Shown: in pieces, positions 50,685 through 59,308 of the stretch
Position numbering within the stretch: the stretch's first letter is position 1
Layout: every line of letters begins with the position of its first letter
From: CAVQGM01 sp963712065
GTDB lineage: Bacteria > Actinomycetota > Acidimicrobiia > Acidimicrobiales > Acidimicrobilacustridaceae
Assembly: GCA_963712065.1 (NCBI GenBank)
Contig: CAVQGM010000001.1
Span: 930,001-994,000, forward strand
Length of the DNA: 64,000 nucleotides
Reading direction: 5' to 3'
Notes under the pieces: model-generated
Told to the model about the DNA's origin: nothing
The model's database searches: none
Seen by the model: the letters and a program-made list of their open reading frames with translations, nothing else
Made by a program: the position numbers and the translations under genes

Positions 50685-51971
50685 TCAGGAGTCCGAAGAA
50701 CGGGGCCGGCGTTCCCGGTAATCACGGGCGCCACCGCTCTCGGGCTCGACTTCGAGGACGAGACCCTCGATGCCCACCACCCGCACCCGGTCGAGCTCGT
50801 CGATCGGCGTCGCCCGGTTCGTCGTGGCCCGCCAGAGGGCCTCCCGGATCTGCACGACACCGTCGGGGGACACCGGGGTCACCGCCCGCCCCAACTCCCC
50901 GATCATCCACTCCCGGCCGATGGTGGGCGTCGAGAACCGGGTGCGCACCATCGACGGCATGCCGGCGAGGAAGGCCAACAGCACGCCCACGATGCCGACG
51001 AGGAGGGTGATCCACGACAGCGACACGCCGTCGAAGAGCGTGAGCGAGCCGATGACGAACGCCACGACCCCCACACCGGTCCAGAGCCGGGGCACGCCGG
51101 TCTGCACGTCGACGGCGAACGCCAGCATGGACAGGACGAGCAGGGCGATCCCCCACCAGTTCGTCGGCAGCACCGCCAGCCCGTAGCAGGCGAGCACGAA
51201 CGAGCCCGCCCCCACCACCCCCGCGACGCCGACCCCGGCGGTGAACAGCTCGAAGATCATCAGCCCGAGCCCGACCGCGAACAACAGGTAGGCGACGGCG
51301 GGGCTGGCGACGGTGTGCATGACGGACGAGGTGAGCGACAGCTGACCGAAGCGGACCTGGGTCACCGGCTCACGTCGGGTCTGACCGTCGTCGCCGGTGA
51401 CCTCCCGGGTCTCGACCCCGGGCAGGTTGACGATGAAGTCGCCGATCGTCGGCGCCGCGCCGGTGGTCACGCCGAGGGCCTCGGCCTCACGGTCGTTGAC
51501 GACACGGTCGCGGATCGGATCCAGGCGGGCCTGGTCGAGGTTGGGGTTCTCGAGCGTCCCGGCGTCGCCGACCCGGGTGCCGGGCGCCATGCCCAACCGC
51601 TCGGCCACGCCCGCCAGCTGGGCGGCCTTGCCGGTGAGCACCGAGCCGCTCGGGCCGATCCAGACGTCGACGGGCACGGTCGAGCCCGCGATCACGTCGA
51701 TCATCTCCGACAGCCGCTCGTCGGAGACCACGGCGCCGTCCGCGTCGACCTGCAGCACCAGCGCGGTCGCACCGGTGGCCGAGGCCTCGCGCACCGACTC
51801 CTCGACGAAGTCGACCATCACGGGGTCGAGCAGCCCGTTCACCTTCACCACGTCGATGAACGACGACGGCCCCTCCTGGGCCGACACGGCGGTCGGGAGC
51901 AGCGCCGAGGCCGCCGTGAGGACGAGGCCCAGGGCCACGAGAACCGCCCCGAGGGTGGATAGTCTGCGCAC
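50685..51971 (-). CDS. NfeD/ClpP-class membrane protein with degenerate protease site
   Basis: 428 aa: signal/anchor helix (residues 5-30), an extracytoplasmic ClpP-like domain (to about 230), about five membrane spans, and a C-terminal NfeD OB-fold (GRAVTPVSPDGVVQI to VEGLVLEVEP-like end). In active members the catalytic Ser lies in AASAG before MAPGT; here the aligned stretch is VLTGKAAQLAG before MAPGT and has no Ser, suggesting a pseudoprotease. GTG 51971 chosen because GGAGG lies 6 nt before it. Divergent from the ArsA-type genes. Confidence 0.82.
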   Translation of the reverse strand: MRRLSTLGAVLVALGLVLTAASALLPTAVSAQEGPSSFIDVVKVNGLLDPVMVDFVEESVREASATGATALVLQVDADGAVVSDERLSEMIDVIAGSTVPVDVWIGPSGSVLTGKAAQLAGVAERLGMAPGTRVGDAGTLENPNLDQARLDPIRDRVVNDREAEALGVTTGAAPTIGDFIVNLPGVETREVTGDDGQTRREPVTQVRFGQLSLTSSVMHTVASPAVAYLLFAVGLGLMIFELFTAGVGVAGVVGAGSFVLACYGLAVLPTNWWGIALLVLSMLAFAVDVQTGVPRLWTGVGVVAFVIGSLTLFDGVSLSWITLLVGIVGVLLAFLAGMPSMVRTRFSTPTIGREWMIGELGRAVTPVSPDGVVQIREALWRATTNRATPIDELDRVRVVGIEGLVLEVEPESGGARDYRERRPRSSDS

Positions 51972-51994
51972 CGACTTCCTCCGAGGGGAAAAGG

Positions 51995-52960
51995 TTGGAT
52001 CCTGCGCAGTTCTTCGCAGCATCTCGCGTGCTCATCGTGGCCGGGAAGGGCGGCGTCGGCAAAACCACGGTGAGCGCGGCGATCGCCCTCTCGGCCGCCC
52101 GGGCCGGGCTCGGCACCCTGATCGTCGAGGTCGAGGGCAAGAGCGGCCTGTCCGGCCTGTTCGGTCAGCCCGCGTTCGACTACGAGGAGGTCGTGCTGGC
52201 CCCCGGCGGTGGGCCGGACGGCGCCGCTGACGTACGGGCCCGCACGCTCACCCCCGACGACGCCCTGATCGAGTACCTCGAGGACCACGGCATGAGCCGC
52301 ATCTCGCGGCGGCTCGTCAGCACCGGGGCGGTCGACATCGTCGCCACCGCGGCGCCCGGCATCAAGGACATCCTGATCCTCGGCAAGGTCAAGCAGCTCG
52401 AGCGAGAGGGCCGCGCCGACCTGATCGTCCTCGACGCCCCGGCCTCGGGCCACGCCATCTCGTTCCTCCGGTCGGCCCGGGGGCTCCTCGACGCCGTGCG
52501 GGTCGGCCCCATCGAGACCCAGGCCCAGGACGTGCTGGAGATGCTCACCGACCCGGCGCGGTGCCAGGTCGTGCTGGTGACCCTGCCCGAGGAGACCCCC
52601 GTCAACGAGCTGGTCGAGACCGCCTACAGCCTCGAGGACGAGGTCGGCATCTCCCTCGGGCCGGTCGTCGTCAACGGCGTCTACTCGGAGATCCCCGGGC
52701 TTGGGGTCGACCCCCGCCGCGCCGCCGAGACCGCGGGGGCGTTCCTCCATCCGGGCGAGGCCGACGCACTCCGGGCCGCGGCGCGCTTCCGTCGCCACCG
52801 CACGGACCTGCAACGCGAGCAGCTCGATCGCCTCGCCTCGGACCTGCCGCTGCCGCAGATCCGGCTCCCCTACCTGTTCACCGCCGACCTGGGCCCGGCC
52901 GAGCTCAGCGTCCTGGCCACCGAGCTCACCACCGGGATCGACGGGCTGGTCGCCCTGTGA
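51995..52960 (+). CDS. ArsA/GET3-type ATPase, first of pair
   Basis: 321-aa deviant-Walker ATPase: VLIVAGKGGVGKTTVSAAIAL (P-loop near residues 17-25), DLIVLDAPASGH, and a TRC40/ArsA-like C-terminal region. The Cys ligands for arsenite are absent. Start TTG 51995, 23 bp from the divergent NfeD-like gene. Its homologues in mycobacteria (Rv3679/Rv3680) form a heteromeric ATPase implicated in stress and glycerol toxicity tolerance. Confidence 0.88.
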   Translation: MDPAQFFAASRVLIVAGKGGVGKTTVSAAIALSAARAGLGTLIVEVEGKSGLSGLFGQPAFDYEEVVLAPGGGPDGAADVRARTLTPDDALIEYLEDHGMSRISRRLVSTGAVDIVATAAPGIKDILILGKVKQLEREGRADLIVLDAPASGHAISFLRSARGLLDAVRVGPIETQAQDVLEMLTDPARCQVVLVTLPEETPVNELVETAYSLEDEVGISLGPVVVNGVYSEIPGLGVDPRRAAETAGAFLHPGEADALRAAARFRRHRTDLQREQLDRLASDLPLPQIRLPYLFTADLGPAELSVLATELTTGIDGLVAL

Positions 52961-54081
52961 ACGCCACGGGCCGCACCGACGGGGTCCACCTGCGACCACG
53001 CCCCGAGGCCGATCTCCGCGAGATCCTGGCCCGGCACTCGATCGTGGTGTGCACCGGGTCCGGCGGCGTCGGCAAGACCACCACCGCAGCCGTGCTCGCG
53101 GTCGAGGGCGCCCGGCTGGGGATGCGGTCCTGCGTCGTGACCATCGACCCGGCGCGGCGACTGGCCAACGCCATGGGCCTCGAGGGGCTCACCAACACCC
53201 CGAGCCTCGTCGACGGCGACTGGCCGGGTGAGCTGTGGGCCCTCATGCTCGACACCAAGAGCACGTTCGACGACCTCGTCACCAAGAACGCCGAATCGCC
53301 CGAACAGGCCGAGAGCATCCTGGCCAACCGCTTCTACCGCAACATCTCCGGGGCCCTGTCGGGCACGCAGGAGTACATGGCGATGGAGAAGCTGTACGAG
53401 CTCCACGAACAGGGGCGGTTCGATCTCGTCGTGGTCGACACCCCACCCACGCGCAACGCCCTCGACTTCCTCGAGGCGCCGCGACGACTCACCCGCTTCC
53501 TCGACCACCGCCTCTACAAGGTGCTCATGGCGCCCTCGCGAGGCATCGCCAAGGCGGTGAACGTCGCCGCCCAGGCGTTCCTGCGCACCGTGTCGAGGGT
53601 CGTCGGCGGCGAGGTGGTCCGAGACGCCATCGTGTTCTTCCAGGCGTTCGACGGCATGGAGGAGGGCTTCCGGGAACGAGCGGCCAGCACGCTCGACCTG
53701 CTCACCCACGAGGAGACCGCGTTCCTGCTCGTGGCCGCGCCCCGGGGCGACGTGGTCGAGGAGGCGACCTTCTTCGCCGAGAAGCTGCACGAGGCCGACA
53801 TCCCGGTGCGGGCCCTCATCGTCAACCGGATGCACCCTCGGTTCGGCGACGCGTCCCCCGACGCCATGCGGGAGCGGGCCCGCACCTTCGCCGGCACCGA
53901 CCTCGCCGGGCTCTACGCCAACCTCGCCGACTTCCTCACCGTCGCCGCCAACGAGGAGGCCCACCTACGAGGGCTGGCCGAGCGCGTCGCCCCCGCGCCG
54001 GTGATCCGGGTGCCCTTCCTCGCGTCCGACGTCCACGACCTCACCGGACTCGATGAGGTGGCGAAGTACCTCTTCCCCTGA
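52957..54081 (+). CDS. ArsA/GET3-type ATPase, second of pair
   Basis: 374-aa partner with P-loop VVCTGSGGVGKTTTAAVLAVEGARLG, switch DPARRLANAMG and VVDTPPTRNALDFLEAPRRL. GTG start overlaps the previous stop as GTGA, so equal production is expected. Together the two probably form an intracellular complex for protein or anion handling; no transport partner is adjacent. Confidence 0.9.
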   Translation: MNATGRTDGVHLRPRPEADLREILARHSIVVCTGSGGVGKTTTAAVLAVEGARLGMRSCVVTIDPARRLANAMGLEGLTNTPSLVDGDWPGELWALMLDTKSTFDDLVTKNAESPEQAESILANRFYRNISGALSGTQEYMAMEKLYELHEQGRFDLVVVDTPPTRNALDFLEAPRRLTRFLDHRLYKVLMAPSRGIAKAVNVAAQAFLRTVSRVVGGEVVRDAIVFFQAFDGMEEGFRERAASTLDLLTHEETAFLLVAAPRGDVVEEATFFAEKLHEADIPVRALIVNRMHPRFGDASPDAMRERARTFAGTDLAGLYANLADFLTVAANEEAHLRGLAERVAPAPVIRVPFLASDVHDLTGLDEVAKYLFP

Positions 54082-54096
54082 CCCCGGCGAGGCCGG

Positions 54097-54441
54097 TCAG
54101 TCGGTGGGGACGCGGAGGGCGTCGGCGGCTTCCTGGACCGTCTCGACCACCGACACGATCCGATCGAAGCCGGTGGTGTGCAGGAGCCGGGTGAGGGTGG
54201 GGCGGCTGCAGGCCACGCTCACGTCACCCTCGGCCTCGCGGGCGCGGCGGATGCCGCCGATCAGGGCACCCAGACCGGCCGAGTCCATGAACGGGACCTC
54301 GGACAGGTCGATCAGCAGACGCGGCGTCGACGCCAGGTCGGCGAGCGTCTCGCGGAACTGCCCGACGGTGTAGGCGTCGAGCTCACCCACCGGGCGGCAC
54401 AACGTGTAGTGATCGATGACCTCGACATGGATCTCGAGCAC
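54097..54441 (-). CDS. STAS-domain anti-sigma factor antagonist
   Basis: 114-aa SpoIIAA/RsbV-like protein. ELDAYTVGQFRETLADL, then LIDLSEVPFMDSAGLGALIGG with the phosphorylatable Ser in DSAG, and a C-terminal helix. It would bind an RsbW-like kinase when unphosphorylated. GTG 54441 start with GGAGG about 10 nt upstream. An RsbW-like protein is encoded at 39.5 kb. Confidence 0.9.
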   Translation of the reverse strand: MLEIHVEVIDHYTLCRPVGELDAYTVGQFRETLADLASTPRLLIDLSEVPFMDSAGLGALIGGIRRAREAEGDVSVACSRPTLTRLLHTTGFDRIVSVVETVQEAADALRVPTD

Positions 54442-54566
54442 GCGTCGCGTTCCTCCGTGGAGCCGGGCGGGACGGGACCGCCCCGCACCGCGATGGTAGC
54501 CAAGCCCCGCCCGATCGCGACCCGGGGTCATCGGGGCGCTCCTTGGGCCGCTCCGGCCGGCCCGTA

Positions 54567-54572
54567 TAGCCT
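54567..54572 (+). promoter_or_regulatory. -10 element, leaderless type (receiver gene)
   Basis: TAGCCT ends 6 nt before the GTG at 54579. Confidence 0.5.
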
Positions 54573-54578
54573 CGGTCG

Positions 54579-55010
54579 GTGCCCACCGTGCTGCTCGCCA
54601 CCGACGCCGACTGGATCTACGACGAGGTCGACGCCTCCATCGCCACCCCCGACACCGTGGTCCATCGCGTGCGGCGCGGGGTCGACGTGCTCCCGGCGAT
54701 GCACGAGCTCGAGCCCGACCTGGTCGTGCTCGACCTGCAGATCGGCAACATGGGGGGCATGGCGACGTGCATGGCGATCCGCCTCGAGGAGGGCGCCGAC
54801 CGTCTGCCGATCACCGCGGTCCTGATGCTGCTCGACCGGGCCGCCGACGTGTTCCTCGCCCAGCGCGCCGACGCCGACGGCTGGCTGGTCAAGCCCCTCG
54901 ACGCCTTCCGCCTGCGCAGGGCGGCCCAGACGCTGCTCGACGGCGACTCGTACGACGAAGGCGTCGACGAGCGCACCGACCTGCCCGAGGGCGCGGCCGT
55001 CGAGGCCTGA
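54579..55010 (+). CDS. stand-alone response-regulator receiver
   Basis: 143-aa single-domain receiver. Phospho-acceptor Asp in LVVLDLQIGNMGG, and the conserved Lys in GWLVKPLDAFRLRRA; the N-terminal acidic pair is partly replaced (LLATDADW). There is no output domain. The 3' end contains one copy of a 17-bp direct repeat (55002-55018; second copy 55029-55045). Confidence 0.87.
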   Translation: MPTVLLATDADWIYDEVDASIATPDTVVHRVRRGVDVLPAMHELEPDLVVLDLQIGNMGGMATCMAIRLEEGADRLPITAVLMLLDRAADVFLAQRADADGWLVKPLDAFRLRRAAQTLLDGDSYDEGVDERTDLPEGAAVEA

Positions 55011-55038
55011 GCGGCCGGGAGCGGGACAGAGGCCTGAG

Positions 55039-55061
55039 CGGCCGGCCGGCCGGCCGGCCGG
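55039..55061. repeat. GGCC-repeat tract
   Basis: Uninterrupted (CGGC)n tract of 23 bp, self-complementary, directly upstream of the tRNA-Pro promoter and overlapping a 17-bp direct repeat (55002-55018 and 55029-55045). Confidence 0.75.
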
Positions 55062-55069
55062 ACCGCCTT

Positions 55070-55098
55070 TTCGCAGGCGGAACGGCGTCGGGTACGAT
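55070..55098 (+). promoter_or_regulatory. tRNA-Pro promoter
   Basis: -35 TTCGCA (55070-55075), 17-nt spacer, -10 TACGAT (55093-55098); the mature tRNA begins 12 nt downstream. Confidence 0.55.
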
Positions 55099-55109
55099 CT
55101 GCGGTCCCA

Positions 55110-55186
55110 CGGGGTGTGGCGCAGCTTGGCAGCGCGCTTCGTTCGGGACGAAGAGGCCGTGGGTTCAAATCCCGCCACCCCGACCA
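55110..55186 (+). tRNA. tRNA-Pro (CGG anticodon)
   Basis: 77 nt including an encoded CCA. Acceptor CGGGGTG pairs with CACCCCG; the anticodon stem-loop is CTTCG-TTCGGGA-CGAAG with anticodon CGG; the T-loop is TTCAAAT. C1 at the 5' end is normal for bacterial tRNA-Pro. Confidence 0.96.
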
Positions 55187-55219
55187 GCAGGCCCGCTCCG
55201 GCGGGCCTGCTCCCGTTTT
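55187..55219 (+). terminator. Rho-independent terminator of tRNA-Pro
   Basis: 10-bp stem (55187-55196 with 55201-55210), TCCG loop, followed by a TTTT run at 55216-55219. The only terminator in the window with a T-run. Confidence 0.85.
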
Positions 55220-55275
55220 CGCTTGTCCTACCGCCGCGACGGGCGCATCGTTGGACCTGAGCCGATGCCGGGGAC

Positions 55276-57012
55276 ATGCACGGGGGGGCGATGGACGGGC
55301 ACGGGCAGGACAGAGCGGACGACGGCGCACTCGTCGGCATCCTCGTCGTGAGCCGCGACCCGACGATGCTCGGGCCGCTCGACGACGAGATCCGCCGCCG
55401 CTACGGCGCCGACTACGAGGTGATCACCTGCCCGGACCCCGACGTCGGGCTCGCGACCCTGACCACGCGGCGGGCCCGCGGCGAGCCGGTGGCGCTCGTC
55501 GTGGCCGGTTACACCGCCCTCGACGAGGATGCCCTCGACTTCCTCACCGCCGTCCAGCGGGTCGACCCGGGGGCCAGGCGCGCCGTCGTCACCGCGTGGG
55601 GCGACTTCGAACGGGCCCGTCGGATCTTCGAGGGCCTCGCCAACGGCCAGCTCGACTTCTACCTCCTGCGGCCCGACCGTCGACGTGACGAGGAGTTCCA
55701 CCGCGCCATCACCGAGACCCTCGAGGACTGGGCCCTCGAGCGGGGCGAGGGCATCGAGGCGGTGCGCATCGTCGACCATCTGTCCTCGCCGCGTTTCCAC
55801 GAGCTGCGCGACACCTTCCAGCGGAACCACATCCCGATCAAGGGGTACGAGGTCGACAGCGACGACGGCCGCCGGGTGCTCGACGGTCTCGGCCGGTCCG
55901 ACCCCTCGTTGCCCGTCGTGGTGCTGCAGTTCACCCCGGAACCGACCGTGTTCGAGGATCCGAGCGACCTCGAGATCGCCGAGGCGTTCGGGATCATGAC
56001 ACCGATCTCCGACGCCGAGCGGTTCGACGTCGCCGTCATCGGCGCCGGCCCGGCCGGTCTCGCGGCCGCGGTGTACGCCGCGTCGGAGGGCAGGCGGACG
56101 CTCGTCGTCGAGCAGCAGGCGGTCGGGGGTCAGGCGGGCACCAGTTCGATGATCCGGAACTACCCGGGGTTCCTCCGTGGCGTCAGCGGCAACAAGCTCG
56201 CCTACAGCGCCTTCCACCAGGCCTGGTCGTTCGGCGCCGAGTTCTCGTTCATGCGCCGCGCCCGCCGGCTCGAGGTCGACGGCGACGACCGCATCGTCGA
56301 GCTGTCCGACGGCAGTCGGGTACGAGCGGCGAGCGTGATCGTCGCCACCGGGGTGGCCTACCGACGGCTGGACGTACCCGACCTCGAGGCGCGGCAAGGG
56401 CGTGGGGTGTTCTACGGCGCGGCCGTGGCCGAGGCGCCGGCGGCGAGGGGCGAGCGGGTGTACGTCGTCGGCGGCGGCAACTCGGCGGGGCAGGCGGCGG
56501 TGCACCTGGCCCGATTCGCCGACCACGTCACCGTCCTGGTCCGCGCTCCGACCCTCGCCACCAGCATGTCGGAGTACCTCGTCCGCCAGCTCGAGGGAAT
56601 CCCCAACGTCGCCGTCCGCTACCACGCCGAGGTCGTCGGTGGCGGTGGCGACGCGGTGCTCGACCACCTCGTGATCCGCGACCGGGCGACCGGAGCCGAC
56701 GAGCGCGTCGACGCCGACAAGCTGTTCCTGCTGATCGGCTCGGAGCCCCACACCGGCTGGCTCGACGGCACCGTCGAGCGCGACCGCTGGGGGTTCATCC
56801 TCACCGGCACCGACGTCGACGCCGAGCGCTTCCCGCTCGCCCGGCCACCACTGCTGCTGGAGACGAGCGTGCCCGGCGTGCTCGCCGTCGGCGACGTGCG
56901 CCGCGGCTCGGTGAAGCGCGTCGCCTCCGCGGTCGGCGAAGGTGCCATCGCCATCCAGTTGTTGCACGGCTATCTGGAGGAGCTCGCCGGTGACGTCCCC
57001 GTCCACGGCTGA
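55276..57012 (+). CDS. fused receiver / thioredoxin-fold / TrxR-like FAD oxidoreductase
   Basis: 578 aa in three parts. Residues 20-150 form a receiver-like domain whose phospho-Asp position is not Asp (ALVVAGYTAL). Residues 165-245 resemble a thioredoxin-fold segment without Cys. Residues 250-578 form a thioredoxin-reductase-like flavoprotein: FAD motif VIGAGPAGLAAAVYA, VVATGVAYRRLDVPD, NADPH motif VVGGGNSAGQAAVHLA and the C-terminal GVLAVGDVRRGSVKRVASAVGEG. The redox CxxC of true TrxR is missing. Such fused proteins are widespread but uncharacterised. The membrane-protein gene overlaps its 3' end by 23 bp. Confidence 0.87.
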   Translation: MHGGAMDGHGQDRADDGALVGILVVSRDPTMLGPLDDEIRRRYGADYEVITCPDPDVGLATLTTRRARGEPVALVVAGYTALDEDALDFLTAVQRVDPGARRAVVTAWGDFERARRIFEGLANGQLDFYLLRPDRRRDEEFHRAITETLEDWALERGEGIEAVRIVDHLSSPRFHELRDTFQRNHIPIKGYEVDSDDGRRVLDGLGRSDPSLPVVVLQFTPEPTVFEDPSDLEIAEAFGIMTPISDAERFDVAVIGAGPAGLAAAVYAASEGRRTLVVEQQAVGGQAGTSSMIRNYPGFLRGVSGNKLAYSAFHQAWSFGAEFSFMRRARRLEVDGDDRIVELSDGSRVRAASVIVATGVAYRRLDVPDLEARQGRGVFYGAAVAEAPAARGERVYVVGGGNSAGQAAVHLARFADHVTVLVRAPTLATSMSEYLVRQLEGIPNVAVRYHAEVVGGGGDAVLDHLVIRDRATGADERVDADKLFLLIGSEPHTGWLDGTVERDRWGFILTGTDVDAERFPLARPPLLLETSVPGVLAVGDVRRGSVKRVASAVGEGAIAIQLLHGYLEELAGDVPVHG

Positions 57013-57880
57013 GCGCGACGGCCGATTCGATCCGGCCACGCCGGTGAAACCCCTGACGCCAGGGATGCGGGCGCTGCTCGTCGTCGCCGCGCTGCTCGTG
57101 TTCCTCGCCGGTGTGCAGCTGTTCGTGTTCACCGAGCGCACCGATCGCTACTTCGCGTGGACGATCTCGCCGCCGCTGACCGCCGCGTTCCTCGGCGCCG
57201 CCTACTGGGCGAGCGTCGCCTTCGAGGCGATGGCGGCCCGGGCACGGACGTGGGCCGACGCCCGCATCGCCGTGCCGAGCGTCTTCGTGTTCACGACCAT
57301 GACCCTGATCACCACGCTGCTGCACCTCGACAAGTTCCACCTCGGCGGCGAGTTCGAGGGCGGCACCCGGGCGGTCACGTGGGCGTGGATCGCCGTCTAC
57401 TCCGTCGTCCCCGTCCTGATGGTCGTGCTGTTCGTCCGCCAGCGGCTCCTGCCGGGCGGTGATCCGCCGCGAGCCGTCCGCCTGCCGGCGTGGCTGCGAA
57501 GCATCGTCGCCACCCAAGCCGTCGTGCTGCTCGGCCTCGGCGTCTGGCTCTTCGTCACGCCCGCCTCCGGAGCCGACGTCTGGCCATGGACGCTCACGCC
57601 GCTCACGGCCCGGGCCGTCGCCGCCTGGCTGCTCGGCCTCGGCGTGGCCGCCGCCCACGCGCTCTGGGAGGACTGCGCCGTCCGGCTCCGGCCTGCCGCC
57701 GTCGCCTACCTCGGCTTCGGCACCCTCGAGGGGGCCGCGCTCGTTCGCCACCTCAGCACCCCGGACTGGGGCGACCCCTCGTCGTGGCTCTACGTGGCGT
57801 TCCTCGCCAGCACCCTCGTCACCGGGGCCGCCACCCTGACCCTCTCCCGATCGGCGTCGGCCGACGCGATCACCGGCTGA
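56990..57880 (+). CDS. multi-pass membrane protein, unknown function
   Basis: 296 aa from GTG 56990 with GGAGGAG upstream, overlapping the FAD gene by 23 bp. Seven to eight hydrophobic segments starting at residue 25, with a cytoplasmic basic loop (RQRLLPGGDPPRAVRLP) in the middle. LLHLDKFHLGG and the overall pattern recall small actinobacterial membrane proteins of no known role. Translational coupling to the flavoprotein suggests a joint function. Confidence 0.75.
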   Translation: MTSPSTAERDGRFDPATPVKPLTPGMRALLVVAALLVFLAGVQLFVFTERTDRYFAWTISPPLTAAFLGAAYWASVAFEAMAARARTWADARIAVPSVFVFTTMTLITTLLHLDKFHLGGEFEGGTRAVTWAWIAVYSVVPVLMVVLFVRQRLLPGGDPPRAVRLPAWLRSIVATQAVVLLGLGVWLFVTPASGADVWPWTLTPLTARAVAAWLLGLGVAAAHALWEDCAVRLRPAAVAYLGFGTLEGAALVRHLSTPDWGDPSSWLYVAFLASTLVTGAATLTLSRSASADAITG

Positions 57881-57890
57881 GCCCGGCACC

Positions 57891-57896
57891 TACGCT
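57891..57896 (+). promoter_or_regulatory. -10 element, leaderless type (mazG-like gene)
   Basis: TACGCT ends 6 nt before the ATG at 57903. Confidence 0.5.
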
Positions 57897-57902
57897 CCCG
57901 CG

Positions 57903-58160
57903 ATGCAGATCGGGGAGTTCCAAGAGCTCATGGAGCAGCTGTACGGCGAGGCCGACCGGGCCCGGGGCGTGCCGGCGACGGTGGCCTGGCTGTGCGAGGA
58001 GCTGGGCGAGCTGGCCCAGGCGGTGCGCAAAGGGAGCAGCGAGGCACAGCTCCACGAGCTCGGCGACGTGCTGGCCTGGTTGGCCTCGCTCGCCAACCAG
58101 CTCGGTCTCAGCCTGGACGAGGCGGCGGGACGCTACGTGGTCGATCCGCCCGTCGGGTGA
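57903..58160 (+). CDS. MazG-like nucleotide pyrophosphohydrolase
   Basis: 85-aa all-alpha NTP pyrophosphatase. The metal-binding acidic residues are in WLCEELGELAQAVRKGSS (ExxE) and ELGDVLAWLASLANQLG (ExxD), the MazG/dCTPase signature. Short single-domain form, likely a house-cleaning dNTP hydrolase. Confidence 0.9.
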   Translation: MQIGEFQELMEQLYGEADRARGVPATVAWLCEELGELAQAVRKGSSEAQLHELGDVLAWLASLANQLGLSLDEAAGRYVVDPPVG

Positions 58161-58208
58161 CGGGATCTAGTGTGCGCCGCACGCGGTCGCGCACGAGGGG
58201 GAGACGCC

Positions 58209-59294
58209 ATGGCCCACACCGTTCGAGGAGTCATCGCCCGGGGACGCGGCGAGCCCGTCACCGTCGAGCGCATCGAGGTTCCCGATCCGGGACCCGGTGA
58301 GGTCCTGGTCGACGTCCAGGCGTGTGGGGTCTGCCACACCGACCTGCACTACCGCGAGGGTGCGATCAACGACGACTTCCCGTTCCTCCTCGGCCACGAG
58401 GCGGCCGGGACGGTCGCCTCGGTCGGGCCCGACGTCACGGCGGTGGAGCCCGGCGACTTCGTCGTCCTCAACTGGCGAGCGGTGTGCGGCACCTGTCGGG
58501 CCTGCCGGAAGGGCAGGCCCTGGTACTGCTTCTCGACCGGCAACGCCACCCAGCCGATGACCCTCGACGGCAGGCCACTGGCCCCCGCCCTCGGCATCGG
58601 CGCCTTCGCCGACAAGACGCTCGTGGCCGCCGGGCAGGCGACGAAGGTCGACCCGAGGGCCCGGCCCGAGGCGGCCGGCCTGCTCGGCTGCGGCGTGATG
58701 GCCGGCTTCGGCGCGGCGGTCAACACCGGGGGCGTCGGGCGGGGCGACCGCGTGGCCGTGTTCGGTTGCGGCGGCGTCGGCGACGCCGCCATCGCCGGAG
58801 CGGCGCTGGCCGGGGCGGCCACGATCATCGCCGTCGACCTTGACGCCACGAAGCTCGAGTGGGCCCGCCGGTTCGGTGCCACCCACGTCGTGGACGCGTC
58901 GAAGGACGATCCGGTCGAGGCCGTCCGCGCCCTCACCGACGGCCACGGCGCCGACGTGTGCATCGAGGCCGTCGGCCACCCCGAGGTGCTGCGCCAGGCC
59001 TTCTTCGCCCGCGACCTCGCCGGCACCGTCGTCCAGGTCGGCGTGCCCAACCCCGAGATGGCCATGCCCGACATCCCGATGATCGACTTCTTCGGTCGGG
59101 GTGGCGCGCTCAAGCCGTCGTGGTACGGCGACTGCCTCCCGAGCCGTGACTTCCCGATGCTCATCGACCTGTACCTCCAGGGCCGCTTCGACCTCGACGG
59201 GTTCGTCAGCGAGACCATCGCCCTCGACGACGTCGAGGAGGCCTTCCACCGCATGGAGCGGGGCGAGGTGCTCCGCTCGGTCGTGGTGCTCTGA
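58209..59294 (+). CDS. mscR: S-(hydroxymethyl)mycothiol dehydrogenase-like zinc alcohol dehydrogenase
   Basis: 361-aa class III-type ADH. Catalytic zinc ligands in ACGVCHTDLHY and GHEAAGTV, structural zinc Cys in CGTCRACRKGRPWYC, cofactor motif VAVFGCGGVGDAAIAGA. It oxidises the adduct of formaldehyde and mycothiol (and may reduce S-nitrosomycothiol). ATG 58209 with GGGGGAG upstream is preferred over the frame extension. The adjacent MBL gene is the same partner found beside mscR in mycobacteria, and mshA is present at 5-6 kb. Confidence 0.9.
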   Translation: MAHTVRGVIARGRGEPVTVERIEVPDPGPGEVLVDVQACGVCHTDLHYREGAINDDFPFLLGHEAAGTVASVGPDVTAVEPGDFVVLNWRAVCGTCRACRKGRPWYCFSTGNATQPMTLDGRPLAPALGIGAFADKTLVAAGQATKVDPRARPEAAGLLGCGVMAGFGAAVNTGGVGRGDRVAVFGCGGVGDAAIAGAALAGAATIIAVDLDATKLEWARRFGATHVVDASKDDPVEAVRALTDGHGADVCIEAVGHPEVLRQAFFARDLAGTVVQVGVPNPEMAMPDIPMIDFFGRGGALKPSWYGDCLPSRDFPMLIDLYLQGRFDLDGFVSETIALDDVEEAFHRMERGEVLRSVVVL

Positions 59295-59308
59295 CCACGG
59301 GAGACGGC

